Shown: one piece after another, positions 34,764 to 44,336 of the stretch | How positions within the stretch are numbered: position 1 is the stretch's first letter | Layout: each line of letters begins with the position of its first letter | Assembly (NCBI GenBank): GCA_018701395.1 | Contig: JABIWU010000095.1 | Span: 1 to 56,652 of the forward strand | Reading direction: 5' to 3' | Source: Phycisphaerae bacterium | GTDB lineage: Bacteria > Planctomycetota > Phycisphaerae > Phycisphaerales > SM1A02 | Length of the DNA: 56,652 bases | Notes under the pieces: generated by a model | What the model was told of the DNA's origin: nothing | The model's database searches: none | What the model saw: the letters and a program-made list of their open reading frames with translations, nothing else | Program-made: the position numbers and the translations under genes

Positions 34764-36625
34764 TGTTCACTTTTATTCTTACCCTTGCGCTCATACAAAA
34801 TGCTCCTCCATTAAACCCAGAGCTTAAAGCGGCGATGCTACTTGGTACTAAAACCGCAATGGTGCAAAAAAAACTTCCAGTTTTAAACCAGGTTGTATTA
34901 GTCCCTGACGAGGCAACCTACCTTGATGAAATTGCGCGTTGGACTCCTAAAAAACGATGGCCGGTTTTATTTAATCAAGAACCCTTTGCTTCTCAATTTA
35001 TTAGAACGTTTTCACCAGAAAAAATTTGGCTAAGAGAGTCTGTTGGAAAAATAAAAAATATAGCGACTGCAATGCAACACACCGTTGCAAATGCGTGGGG
35101 TGGAGAAACCTCCATTGAAGATGCGCTTAAAAAACTGCAATTTCCACCCCTTGGCGTGGTGCTAACCTCTCCTTCTGACCCCGCGAGAACTGCGGCTGTT
35201 GCTCTTGCGGCAGGTCGTGGGCAACTTCTTTTATATATGTCAAACGATTGGGGTGAGACAACAACGTCTATGCCGGAATCGAAGACAAGTGAACTAATAA
35301 CAGCAATTAATTCCACTCTTAACAAAACTGGTTTGTCATACAACTCTATTGGTGATGAAGTAGATGTTCTCACTGTCTGCATGTCGCTGCCCGCACGGGT
35401 TGATTGCTCGTACGCAAGAGAAAATCCTGTTGCAGTTAGCGATGTGATTGGTCGCGATGAAGATGGAAAACGCTTTGCCTGGACGGGTTGGATTTTTGGG
35501 AGCAGAGCAAACTCGGCTTATACGGCAATGTGTAGTTTGTTTTTGGAACGCGACAACTATTGGCTTTGTAATACCTACCCAAACAATGGGGGGTGGGCTG
35601 CTTACTCCACAGAGGGCATAGTTGGTGTTCTGCAACAGTACGGTATTCAGTGCACAACCGTTGGTGGAACTCTTGCTGCATTGCAGGCAGCCGAAGTTGA
35701 TGGAGTCACAGCCGATGTACTGTACTTTACAACAAAGGGTAATCAAGATTTCTTTGACATGTCAGATTCACGCACAGCTCCAACCTGGTTGCCCATTCTT
35801 AATTCTCCTGCAACACTGTACTTTGTACATAGTTGGTCTCTAAAAAACCCTACTGTCCAAGATACGGTTGGAGGCACTTGGCTGTCGCGGGGCGTGTACG
35901 CTTATGTAGGTTCATCCCACGAACCGATGCTTCAAGCGTTCGTTCCACCCATTGAAGTAATGCGCAGAACGGTGAGCTATATTCCGTTTCTTCTAGCATC
36001 AAGATGGAGTAGTAACGAAGGCCAACGAAGTAAGGTATGGCGGGTAAATACTATTGGTGACCCTCTTATGCTTTGCCCACCAAAGTCTACGATGTCTCGA
36101 ACAATATTGCCACCTTTGCATGCAGACTTATACACTGACGCAGCCCTTGTTGCGAAATCGAACATGAAACTTGCTGCCGAAATTAAAACCGATTCTACTT
36201 TTGCTAATGCCATTCGTTCTGCGATTCTGCTTGGGAATGATGAGATAGCGGTTTCACTTTGGATTGTTGCAATAAATGAAAACGTGCGTGGTGAAATTGT
36301 GGCAAGGGCAGCATTGCCTGCACTGTTTAGGCAAGGGGCGCTCAGCGACTTTATTGTTGCTTTCACAATGTTAAAAACCCCAAAGCGTTTAGAAAAAGAC
36401 ATGCTCTGGCAATTAAGCTCAAAATCAAACGAGACGCCGTTACCGTTACTTATGGATAATTTTCGTAGCCCGTATAAAGCGGACGATTTACTGGTTATTG
36501 CCGATAGAATTGTTTCACAAAGAGGTACCGGTACACTGCTGAGGTGCATAGACAGTCTCTTGAGTAAAGCAAGGGGCCGCACCGAGCGTGAGTTAAAACG
36601 CATGAGAAAAAAATATGGCAACTAA
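34763..36625 (+). CDS. Large secreted protein, possibly caspase/C25-like
   Basis: A short hydrophobic N-terminus (MFTFILTLALIQ) suggests export of this 620-aa protein. The region 360-440 has GVYAYVGSSHEPMLQAF and WRVNTIGDPLML, a pattern I associate with uncharacterised planctomycete proteins distantly like C25/gingipain caspase folds. A clear His/Cys dyad is not obvious. The last 120 residues are Lys/Arg-rich and helical. It lies between the MBL-like gene and gpmI, overlapping gpmI by 11 nt, and may be anchored by its N-terminal segment. Function unknown. Confidence 0.6.
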   Translation: MFTFILTLALIQNAPPLNPELKAAMLLGTKTAMVQKKLPVLNQVVLVPDEATYLDEIARWTPKKRWPVLFNQEPFASQFIRTFSPEKIWLRESVGKIKNIATAMQHTVANAWGGETSIEDALKKLQFPPLGVVLTSPSDPARTAAVALAAGRGQLLLYMSNDWGETTTSMPESKTSELITAINSTLNKTGLSYNSIGDEVDVLTVCMSLPARVDCSYARENPVAVSDVIGRDEDGKRFAWTGWIFGSRANSAYTAMCSLFLERDNYWLCNTYPNNGGWAAYSTEGIVGVLQQYGIQCTTVGGTLAALQAAEVDGVTADVLYFTTKGNQDFFDMSDSRTAPTWLPILNSPATLYFVHSWSLKNPTVQDTVGGTWLSRGVYAYVGSSHEPMLQAFVPPIEVMRRTVSYIPFLLASRWSSNEGQRSKVWRVNTIGDPLMLCPPKSTMSRTILPPLHADLYTDAALVAKSNMKLAAEIKTDSTFANAIRSAILLGNDEIAVSLWIVAINENVRGEIVARAALPALFRQGALSDFIVAFTMLKTPKRLEKDMLWQLSSKSNETPLPLLMDNFRSPYKADDLLVIADRIVSQRGTGTLLRCIDSLLSKARGRTERELKRMRKKYGN

Positions 36626-38231
36626 TCAAGCGCCAGTCGTACTCATCATTCGTGACGGATGGGGGTTGCACCCAGACAGTTCAATGGATGCACACAATGC
36701 GATTGTGCAAGCAAACACGCCTGTAGCCGATTCTTTATTTGAGAAATACCCTACAACATTGTTAGGAACTTGTGGTGAAAATGTTGGTTTACCAAGTAAC
36801 GTTATGGGAAACAGTGAAGTTGGACACCAAAATATTGGCGCAGGAAGAATTGTTCCGCAAGAATTAATGCGACTTACTATCGCCGCTGAAAGCGGTGAGT
36901 TTAAAAGTAACCCAGTAATTTCAAAAGCGTTTGCAATTGGCTGTGGTGAACACGCGACACATATCGTTGGCTTAGTAAGTGACGGTCGTGTGCACAGCGA
37001 CATCGCGCATCTTTTTGCGTTGCTCGACGCTGCACCAAAAGAAGCAAATATATATATTCATGTCATCACCGACGGGAGAGATTGCTCCCCAAGCGCTGGC
37101 CTTGGTTTTGTTGAACAACTCGAAGACCGCATCAGGGGATCAAACGCTCAAATTGCGACGGTAATCGGCAGATATTGGGCGATGGATCGCGACAACCGTT
37201 GGGAGCGAATTGCTCCGGCGTACGAGGCAATGACGGGAATTAAAACGACACACCCTCTAAGCGCAAACGTACCAAGCGTACAAACAAGTTTCCACGCAAC
37301 TGATGCAATTACAAACTACTATAAAAATCCGACTGAAGAAAACAGAACTGGTGATGAATTTATTGTTCCTACACAAGTTTGTACTAAAGATAACCAGCCA
37401 ATTGGATTGGTAAAAGATGGCGACGCTATTTTGTTTTTCAATTATCGTGGAGATAGACCTCGCGAGCTAAGTAAGGCCTTTGTTTTTGACAATGAAGAGT
37501 GGTCGGGCGTTCCGCGAGGTCCGTTTAATCGTGGAGAACAAATTAAATCTCTCTACTTTGCAACAATGACAAATTACGAGTCTGGTCTACCTGTTTCTGC
37601 TGTTGCTTTTAAAAAACCAGAACCAATGATAAACATCCTCGGTGCTGTTCTTGCCAAAAACAATTTGCAGCAATTTAGATGCGCCGAAACAGAGAAATTT
37701 CCCCATGTAACCTTTTTCTTTAATGATTACAAAGAAGAGCCATTTGATGGAGAAGAGCGACTGCTTATCCAAAGCCCAACCGATGTCGCAACCTACGACC
37801 AAAAGCCGCAGATGTCTGCTCATGCTGTTTGTCGGGGTGTATTAGACCAACTCGACTGCGAAAATTGCCCTAGTGTACTTATTGTTAATTTTGCGAATGC
37901 AGACATGGTGGGGCACACAGGAAATCTACAGGCGATCATAAAAGCGGTGGAGGTGGTTGATGCTTGTTGTGGAAAAATAATTGAAGCAACCCTTAAGGTT
38001 TCTGGTTCTGTTTTAATTACTGCAGACCACGGAAATGCTGAACGTACTTGGAATTCAGAAACCAATAGCCCAGACACGGCACATACTACTTTTGATGTGC
38101 CGCTTCATTTAGTTGGAGGTAGTTTCGCTTTGCGAGATGGGGGAATCCTCGCTGACATAGCTCCTACTATGTTGCAACTTTTGGGTATATCGAAACCAGA
38201 AGAAATGACTGGCACTTCGTTGCTTTGCTAA
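36615..38231 (+). CDS. gpmI: 2,3-bisphosphoglycerate-independent phosphoglycerate mutase
   Basis: GpmI interconverts 2- and 3-phosphoglycerate in glycolysis using two metal ions. IIRDGWGLHP holds D14, MGNSEVGHQNIGAG carries the phosphoserine (S67), and ITADHGNAE and the Asp/His metal motifs follow. At 538 aa it is a full-length alkaline-phosphatase-superfamily enzyme. The ATG at 36615 overlaps the previous gene by 11 nt, so it is coupled to the coaD operon. The stop adjoins the opposing holA stop. Confidence 0.95.
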   Translation: MATNQAPVVLIIRDGWGLHPDSSMDAHNAIVQANTPVADSLFEKYPTTLLGTCGENVGLPSNVMGNSEVGHQNIGAGRIVPQELMRLTIAAESGEFKSNPVISKAFAIGCGEHATHIVGLVSDGRVHSDIAHLFALLDAAPKEANIYIHVITDGRDCSPSAGLGFVEQLEDRIRGSNAQIATVIGRYWAMDRDNRWERIAPAYEAMTGIKTTHPLSANVPSVQTSFHATDAITNYYKNPTEENRTGDEFIVPTQVCTKDNQPIGLVKDGDAILFFNYRGDRPRELSKAFVFDNEEWSGVPRGPFNRGEQIKSLYFATMTNYESGLPVSAVAFKKPEPMINILGAVLAKNNLQQFRCAETEKFPHVTFFFNDYKEEPFDGEERLLIQSPTDVATYDQKPQMSAHAVCRGVLDQLDCENCPSVLIVNFANADMVGHTGNLQAIIKAVEVVDACCGKIIEATLKVSGSVLITADHGNAERTWNSETNSPDTAHTTFDVPLHLVGGSFALRDGGILADIAPTMLQLLGISKPEEMTGTSLLC

Positions 38232-39236
38232 TTACTTTATTTCGCGACAAACACGAAGCGTAATTAATTCAAGGCCTCGTCGGCCATCTAGCAGGCCGCT
38301 TCTTGTTCTTGCGTCAACTGCAACCGCTTCGGTAAATAAATTAGCAAGTTGCGATGGTGTTCTTTGCTTTGCAAGTTGCAATATTCGGTTCCCGCCGTCT
38401 CCAAAAAGTTTTAAATTTTTTCGAATCTCTCCTGCCGATAAACCATTTTGCATCATCGTCGACGCAGCGCTAAGTCTTCGTGTTAAGTCGACTACCGACC
38501 ACATAAGTAACTCCTTCGGCTGACGAGATACATCTAACAACTCTCCTAACTTTGTCATTGCGGCTCCGCTGTTTCCAGAAAGAATGATGGATTGAATCTC
38601 CCACGCCTGTTCCTCTCGGCTTAGCCCAACCACTTCTGCAACATCGGCTTTAGTGATTCTTGTTTCTGGAGCAACTTTTGCGGAGAGTTTTCCAAGCTCG
38701 GAATCGAGACGGGTTAATGACACGCCAATGCGTTGCACTAAAAATTGAGCGGCTTGTGCTTCGAGTGTACAGCCATGTTCTTTGCCACAACGGCCAACGC
38801 ACCATCGAATAGAGTCGAGTTCATTAAGGTTTTGCAGTTTCACGACAATGCCCACTTTTGCCACCGCCTTGTCGAGTTTCCCCGGGCGCCAAGTAGAGGC
38901 CCGAAGCAAGAGTGTTGCTGTTTGCACGGGTGACTCAGCGTACCGTTCCAACGCTTGTCTATTTGATGTTTTTACGGAATCTTTTGTAACTAAAAAAACA
39001 TCCGCATTATCGACAACAACCAACTTATGTCGCATCATCAAATCAAACGTTCGTACTTCATCCAAAATGGTTGCCAAATCTGTGGTTGCTCCATCGAATA
39101 CAACTCTGTCGACATCACCAAACTCTTCCACAATCGCTGATTCGAAATCACTTGTGTATCGAGACATTAGAAACGACTCTTTGCCGTGGATAATCGCCAT
39201 TCGCATAGAAGACTTAAATGTCGGTTGCTTTGCCAT
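38232..39236 (-). CDS. holA: DNA polymerase III subunit delta
   Basis: HolA loads the sliding clamp as part of the gamma complex. The protein has the layout of the family: an N-terminal nucleotide-fold without P-loop ATPase activity (HKLVVVDNADVFL), a middle helical domain containing LDSELGKLS, and a C-terminal helical collar. At 334 aa it fits. TAAGAT (39249-39244) lies 7 nt before the ATG, with no Shine-Dalgarno. It is divergent from the FHA kinase, the two starts being about 100 nt apart. Confidence 0.85.
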   Translation of the reverse strand: MAKQPTFKSSMRMAIIHGKESFLMSRYTSDFESAIVEEFGDVDRVVFDGATTDLATILDEVRTFDLMMRHKLVVVDNADVFLVTKDSVKTSNRQALERYAESPVQTATLLLRASTWRPGKLDKAVAKVGIVVKLQNLNELDSIRWCVGRCGKEHGCTLEAQAAQFLVQRIGVSLTRLDSELGKLSAKVAPETRITKADVAEVVGLSREEQAWEIQSIILSGNSGAAMTKLGELLDVSRQPKELLMWSVVDLTRRLSAASTMMQNGLSAGEIRKNLKLFGDGGNRILQLAKQRTPSQLANLFTEAVAVDARTRSGLLDGRRGLELITLRVCREIK

Positions 39237-39335
39237 TTTCTACATCTTACGTTCACGCAACACACGTTGCACGGGCTTGGGATCGTTTTTATGAAGAGAC
39301 ACCATATTGTGCAACCCGCGTGCTACGATGATGAC

Positions 39336-40952
39336 ATGTTGGTGTTAGAAGTTGTTGAGGGTCCAGACCTAGGTAGTGTATTTTCATTGCCGACAAATGA
39401 ACCTCAATTAATTGGCAGATCATCCGAGGCCCTGCCGCTTTCAGACCCAACCATTAGTCGTCGCCACGCAGAACTAACACCCGATACTGGTAAATGGTTT
39501 CTACAAGACCTTGCATCCGCTAACGGTACATTTTTAAACGGTAGGCTTTTAACAGACCGAGTTGCGTTGCGAATCGGAGATGAAGTTGGTTGTGGTGCAA
39601 CTTTATTTAGATTTAATGAGAATGCTTCGATTATTTCAAACCCTCAAATTGAAGATGCCGGTTTCGATACAAGCGCAGAATCCATTGTTATAACTTCACC
39701 GCACTCATTGGAAGCGACAAGAAATCACTTACGAATGGTGCATCGACTTACTGCGTCTATCGCAGGAACATTTAATTCTACTACTATTTTAGAGCACCTC
39801 GCCTCAATTCTTGTGGATGAATTTAAACCAGACCGATGCGTTGGTGTGCTTATGGATGAAAATAAAAACTTCATAAATACAATCGAGGTTCGCAAAGACA
39901 AACGTTCTAGCGCTGCAGATGTATTTTCAAAAGCCATTGTTATGCACGCGTGTAATGAAAACTGTGGGATTAGAATCCCAAACCTAAAGCACGATGTTCG
40001 ATTTGTACATGACGAAGAAGCTGTTGAAAGTGGAATTACCTCTGTCTTGTGTGCACCACTTATTGCCCACGGAAAAATACTTGGCGCAGTTTTGTTAGAA
40101 ATTCATTCTGCAAATAGGCAGTGGGGCGAGGAGCAACTTGAACTATTATCCACGGCATGTGGCCACGCCGCACTTGCTTTACTTACTGCCACACTTGCGA
40201 AAACAAGAATGCATCACGAAAGACTTGCCGCAATGGGAGAAACCGTTGCATCAATTAGTCACAGTGTAAAAAATATGCTGCAGGGGTTACGAAGCGGTGC
40301 GGGGGCAATTAACCTCGCCCTTGGACGAGGTGACCTTGAACTAGCTCGAGAGGGCTGGCCAATTCTTGCTCGAAACCTTGACAGGGTGTACGCGCTGACA
40401 TTCAATATGCTCGCTTGGTCTCGGACTAATGCTCCTGAAATTTCATTCGTACAAATAAAACCAATCGTTGAAGATGCAATTGCACTTGTAAGGGGTGCAA
40501 GCGAACGGCGTTCCATTTCAATAAAATTACATGTTGAGCAAGACATGCCTCCAATCCCAATTGACCAAACTGCAATTTTACAGGTCTTGCTAAATGTGCT
40601 CCATAATGCCATTGATGCTTGCGAGTCAAAAACTGGACTTGTTGAACTTTCGGTTTCCATCCCAAAATCAGGTGAATATGTCAATATATCCATCGCGGAT
40701 AATGGTTGCGGGATAGACTCGCAGAGCAAAGAAAGGGCGTTTTTGGCTTTCCACACTACAAAGGGACAACGCGGGACTGGGTTAGGGCTCGCTGTTGCCA
40801 GAAAAGTAATTCTTGAACACCAGGGCGAGATAGAATTACTCGATGTTGAAGGCGGTGGAACCATTTGCAGAATCACATTGCCACTCAATAGAGAAAATGA
40901 TCCAGGCGATACTCATGGACCGACATCAATTGCGCCGAGTAATCGCTTTTAG
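39336..40952 (+). CDS. FHA-GAF sensor histidine kinase
   Basis: This 538-aa protein has no membrane segment. An FHA domain, residues ~1-90 (GRS at 27-29, SRRHAEL at 41-47, NGTFLNG), should bind phosphothreonine. A GAF domain is at ~125-285. A dimerisation helix with the phosphoacceptor His (SISHSVKNMLQG, H309) and a HATPase_c domain (NAIDAC, DNGCGI, GTGLGLAVARK) follow. FHA as the input couples it to Ser/Thr phosphorylation, which fits two Ser/Thr kinases 4-6 kb away. The start at 39336 is favoured by the FHA beginning there and by TACGAT exactly 6 nt upstream; longer frames start at 39291 and 39186. No response regulator adjoins. Confidence 0.85.
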   Translation: MLVLEVVEGPDLGSVFSLPTNEPQLIGRSSEALPLSDPTISRRHAELTPDTGKWFLQDLASANGTFLNGRLLTDRVALRIGDEVGCGATLFRFNENASIISNPQIEDAGFDTSAESIVITSPHSLEATRNHLRMVHRLTASIAGTFNSTTILEHLASILVDEFKPDRCVGVLMDENKNFINTIEVRKDKRSSAADVFSKAIVMHACNENCGIRIPNLKHDVRFVHDEEAVESGITSVLCAPLIAHGKILGAVLLEIHSANRQWGEEQLELLSTACGHAALALLTATLAKTRMHHERLAAMGETVASISHSVKNMLQGLRSGAGAINLALGRGDLELAREGWPILARNLDRVYALTFNMLAWSRTNAPEISFVQIKPIVEDAIALVRGASERRSISIKLHVEQDMPPIPIDQTAILQVLLNVLHNAIDACESKTGLVELSVSIPKSGEYVNISIADNGCGIDSQSKERAFLAFHTTKGQRGTGLGLAVARKVILEHQGEIELLDVEGGGTICRITLPLNRENDPGDTHGPTSIAPSNRF

Positions 40953-41022
40953 TTTGAAGTCCGCCGCCCATGGAACCGCGTGTGCTATGATGTCGCAACT
41001 TCGGAAGGATCCGACTAATTTT

Positions 41023-41703
41023 ATGACAGAACAAACAATTATTACCAATACAAACAACCCAATGAGTGGTCTCGACCTTGTGCGAACTGTTGACGGACAA
41101 ATCCCGGGACAAGCACCTGCAATTATGGCATCTGGTACCCAACGAACCCGCGAGATGACTCTTGATGAGCTGATGCTCGAAAACCGAATCATCTTTATGG
41201 TTGGCGAGATAAATCAAGCATCCGCTGCTCGAGTCATGATGCAAATGCTTTATCTTGAAGACCAAAAACGCGGTCAGCAAATCAACTTGTATATCAACAG
41301 CCCAGGCGGTGCTGTTGATGACACGCTTGCAATGTATGACACTATGCAAATGATTTCGTCTGACGTTGCTACCTACTGTATCGGCCGCGCATACAGCGGA
41401 GCAGCGGTTTTATTGTGTGCAGGCAATGCTGGTAAACGGCACATTTTGCCTCACGCAAAAGTGATGATTCACCAACCATACGGTGGAATTACAGGTCAAA
41501 CGACAGATATTCAGATTCAAGCTGAACAAATCATTAATTCAAAAACTACGTTAAATACAATTATTTCAAATCACACTGGGCAATCGTTTGATACTGTTGC
41601 TACAGATGGTGAGCGTGATAAGTACTTCTCTGCAGAAGAAGCAAAAGCCTACGGTCTTGTCGATGAAGTGCTCGAACATAACGAAGAAAAGAAGAAAGAT
41701 TAA
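41023..41703 (+). CDS. clpP: ATP-dependent Clp protease proteolytic subunit 1
   Basis: This 226-aa ClpP has the catalytic triad positions Ser125 (GRAYSGAAVLLC), His150 (MIHQP) and an Asp near residue 199. The motif around the serine deviates from the usual GQAASMG. An N-terminal extension of about 35 residues precedes the protease fold (LDELMLENRIIFMVGEI) and may be a propeptide. AAGGAT 14-19 nt upstream is the likely ribosome-binding site of the ATG at 41023; the longer frame to 40843 overlaps the kinase gene. It is followed 5 nt later by a second clpP. Confidence 0.9.
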   Translation: MTEQTIITNTNNPMSGLDLVRTVDGQIPGQAPAIMASGTQRTREMTLDELMLENRIIFMVGEINQASAARVMMQMLYLEDQKRGQQINLYINSPGGAVDDTLAMYDTMQMISSDVATYCIGRAYSGAAVLLCAGNAGKRHILPHAKVMIHQPYGGITGQTTDIQIQAEQIINSKTTLNTIISNHTGQSFDTVATDGERDKYFSAEEAKAYGLVDEVLEHNEEKKKD

Positions 41704-41708
41704 ACACG

Positions 41709-42311
41709 ATGTCTACACTTGTACCTATCGTTATTGAAAAAACCGGCCGAGGCGAACGTGCTTACGATATTTTTTCGAGACTACTTAATGATCGAATTGT
41801 CTTCTTGGGTGGTCCAGTCATGGATGAGTCTGCAAACCTAATTGTTGCACAGTTACTGTACCTTGCAAACGAAGATCCAAAAGCAGACATTAGTCTTTAC
41901 GTGAATTCGCCAGGTGGTTCTGTCACTGCGGGACTTGGAATCGTTGACACAATGAATTTTGTTCCTTGCGACATTTCAACCTTCATTATTGGTCAAGCGG
42001 CTTCAATGGGTTCTGTCATTGCATGCAGTGGTACAAAAGGTAAACGATTCTCGCTTCCGCACTCCAAGAACCTCATGCACCAACCACTTCTCAGTGGTGT
42101 TCTTGAAGGTCAAGCGACTGATTTGGAAATTGAAGCGCGTGAAATGCTACGGCTTCGAGATATTCTCTTTGCAATTTATGCAACTGCAACCGGTAAAGAA
42201 CCGTCCGTCATCCACGCAGATTGTGAACGAAACAAGTGGCTCGATCCTAAAGAAATGTTGGAATATGGACTTGTTGACGAAATCAAGTCTCGTCTTCCAA
42301 AAGCCGAATAA
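41709..42311 (+). CDS. clpP: ATP-dependent Clp protease proteolytic subunit 2
   Basis: This 200-aa ClpP has the classical motif GQAASMGSVIAC with Ser99, LMHQPL with His124, and DCERNKWLDPKEMLEYG near the Asp position. Together with the preceding paralogue it probably forms a mixed ClpP1P2 barrel, as described in Actinobacteria and Chlamydia. clpX or clpA partners are not in this window. A small lipoprotein gene follows 6 nt later. Confidence 0.95.
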   Translation: MSTLVPIVIEKTGRGERAYDIFSRLLNDRIVFLGGPVMDESANLIVAQLLYLANEDPKADISLYVNSPGGSVTAGLGIVDTMNFVPCDISTFIIGQAASMGSVIACSGTKGKRFSLPHSKNLMHQPLLSGVLEGQATDLEIEAREMLRLRDILFAIYATATGKEPSVIHADCERNKWLDPKEMLEYGLVDEIKSRLPKAE

Positions 42312-42317
42312 CACGCC

Positions 42318-42533
42318 ATGAAGTATGCGAATCGCAGAACTTTTTCCCTCGTGCTTCTTATAGTTATCGTTGGAGTCTGTGGTTGCCGACGTTCATTGTT
42401 CCCTAAAAATCAACAGCGAACGCAATTCGAAGCATATAACACTATGCGATTTGGTCCTCAAATCACTGAACAGCCAGACCTTTTTGGCCTTCCAGAGCCA
42501 GCCCTTCGTGAACGACTCGGCAAAAAAGAATAA
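42318..42533 (+). CDS. Small lipoprotein
   Basis: This 71-aa protein has a lipobox-like signal (SLVLLIVIVGVCGC) and a short Arg-rich mature part ending RERLGKKE. It resembles small planctomycete lipoproteins of the CRRSLFP type as I remember them. It begins 6 nt after clpP2 and is likely co-transcribed. Function unknown. Confidence 0.65.
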   Translation: MKYANRRTFSLVLLIVIVGVCGCRRSLFPKNQQRTQFEAYNTMRFGPQITEQPDLFGLPEPALRERLGKKE

Positions 42534-42660
42534 TAAAGTTCCCTGCTAAAAATTTAATTGCGTCCGATATGTACGATTTTAAAGTTACAGGGGGGTATTT
42601 GCCCGATAGAATAAACACGGGTGACGACATCATGTCACACAACAAAGGAAACGCTCAAGG

Positions 42661-43308
42661 ATGAAGCCAATTTCAGCAAGGATGCTATCAAAACGTACCC
42701 AACTCGTATGGGTTGCTTTTTTCTTTGCCATTCCATGTGCATTATTTGTTCTTCGGGCAGGAAGTACCACCATTCAAAGCAGTGTTCTTTTGACATCGCT
42801 TGCATCTGTTGATGAGCGACCTGAATCTGACCCGATTTTTGAAACAATTACATCGTCCTCTCCGTGGAACTCAATTGTGATTCACCACCTAGGGCAACCC
42901 GCTGGTGACATTGAAACCGTTGACCGCGACCACCGTGACGCGGGATTGAATGGTTTTGGGTATCACTTCCTTATTGGCAATGGCAACGGGCTAGCTGACG
43001 GTGCTGTTCAAATCGGTTATCGGTGGATCAACCAAACCGAAGGCGCAAAACCAGCAAATGTACCTCATCAGGAGTGGAAGAGCGGCATTATTAGTATTTG
43101 TCTAATCGGAAACGGAAATCGCCGGCCATTTACTGACACGCAATTGCTACACCTTTCCCACCTTGTGCAACGGCTTCAACAAGAACTAGCAATTCCTGCA
43201 AGTAACATTTCACTTGCAAGTGCAATTGGTGATGTTTCATCGCCAGGCAAATATTTTGCGGAAGCCCAATTCCGAAGTCAATTACTTGATATTCCAAGCA
43301 AAAACTGA
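42661..43308 (+). CDS. Amidase_2/peptidoglycan-recognition-like protein, degenerate
   Basis: This 215-aa protein has one N-terminal membrane segment (residues ~17-33) and a domain like N-acetylmuramoyl-L-alanine amidase type 2: WNSIVIHHLG (H75, H76) and FGYHFLIGNGNGLADGAVQIG. The segment that normally reads HRDV...CPGKYF is SAIGDVSSPGKYF, and the GAHT-type motif is GAKPANVP, so the second and third zinc ligands appear lost. It may bind cell-wall peptide without cutting it. The candidate promoter TAGAAT at 42607 lies upstream, with AAGG 3 nt before the ATG. Confidence 0.75.
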   Translation: MKPISARMLSKRTQLVWVAFFFAIPCALFVLRAGSTTIQSSVLLTSLASVDERPESDPIFETITSSSPWNSIVIHHLGQPAGDIETVDRDHRDAGLNGFGYHFLIGNGNGLADGAVQIGYRWINQTEGAKPANVPHQEWKSGIISICLIGNGNRRPFTDTQLLHLSHLVQRLQQELAIPASNISLASAIGDVSSPGKYFAEAQFRSQLLDIPSKN

Positions 43309-43433
43309 CTTTTATCCACAAATCACTGCGTATTTTATTTAAAAGAGGGGTTGCCCAAGGGCAGGTTTAGAGGGTACCCTACAAATCATTTTATGTTGAA
43401 TGGAATGCCGTTCATCCCCTTTTTTATATTTTT

Positions 43434-44336
43434 ATGCCATCATCCCAATCACAACCAAGAAAAATTGGTACTTACACCGTGCTTGCAAAACTCGGCGAAG
43501 GCGCAGCATCCATTTTATACGCAGTTCAACACCCAAAAACTAAACAGGTGTCTGCACTCAAATTTGTTGAAAAAACGGGCGAAAAATCGCAACGATTTCT
43601 CGACCAAGTAGAACAAGAATATGCGATTGGTTCAAAATTAGATCACAAGTCTATTCGTAAAATCCGTAAACTCGTTAAACAACGAAAACTATTAAAAATC
43701 GTTTCTGTTTCCATGATTATGGAACTCATAGACGCGAGCACGCTCGACCAACAACTTCCGAAAAATCATGCGCATGCAGTTGACATTTTCTTACAAGTTG
43801 CACAGGGGCTTGCCCACATGCATTCACGCGGGTTTGTTCACGCTGATATAAAACCAAATAACGTTCTTGTTGACGAAGGCGGAAATGTTAAAATTATTGA
43901 CCTTGGCCAAGCATGTGCTATCGGCACGGTAAAGAAACGAATTCAAGGCACACCCGGCTACATGGCACCCGAACAAGCACACAGATGTGAAATTGTTCCA
44001 AAAACAGATATCTATAACCTTGGTGCGATGATGTATTGGGTTCTTCTAGGCGATGTAATCCCAACTGCTATGCCACCCAAAGGAACAAGCGAAAGTCTGG
44101 TTAGTGGCGCAGTCGATGCGGATAAAGTTAATCTGCCAATTCCGCCACATGATCAAAATCCTAGGATTAATTCGCTTCTTTCAAAACAAATTATGGATTG
44201 TATTCAACCAAAACTTGAAAACCGACCAGATTCAATGGTTGTTGTAGTAAACAAGCTTGAATTAATTCGCGATGTTCTTAATGAACCAATCTCTTCCACG
44301 CAAATTGTCGATGGTTCGACAACTTATGGCGACTAA
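43434..44336 (+). CDS. Soluble Ser/Thr protein kinase
   Basis: This 300-aa eukaryotic-like kinase has no membrane segment. Visible are the glycine loop GEGAAS (21-26), the ATP lysine K43, the catalytic HADIKPNN (D138), DLG in place of DFG (D156-G158) and APE at 178-180. The HRD arginine is Ala, so it is a non-RD kinase, whose activation loop may not need phosphorylation. An ATG upstream of poly-T sequence is the start, with weak context. It faces a larger kinase on the opposite strand with adjoining stops. Confidence 0.88.
   Translation: MPSSQSQPRKIGTYTVLAKLGEGAASILYAVQHPKTKQVSALKFVEKTGEKSQRFLDQVEQEYAIGSKLDHKSIRKIRKLVKQRKLLKIVSVSMIMELIDASTLDQQLPKNHAHAVDIFLQVAQGLAHMHSRGFVHADIKPNNVLVDEGGNVKIIDLGQACAIGTVKKRIQGTPGYMAPEQAHRCEIVPKTDIYNLGAMMYWVLLGDVIPTAMPPKGTSESLVSGAVDADKVNLPIPPHDQNPRINSLLSKQIMDCIQPKLENRPDSMVVVVNKLELIRDVLNEPISSTQIVDGSTTYGD

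Noticed and set aside
40843-41022. N-terminal extension of clpP1
   Set aside because: It overlaps the histidine kinase 3' end; the ATG at 41023 has an AAGGAT site upstream and gives a normal ClpP.
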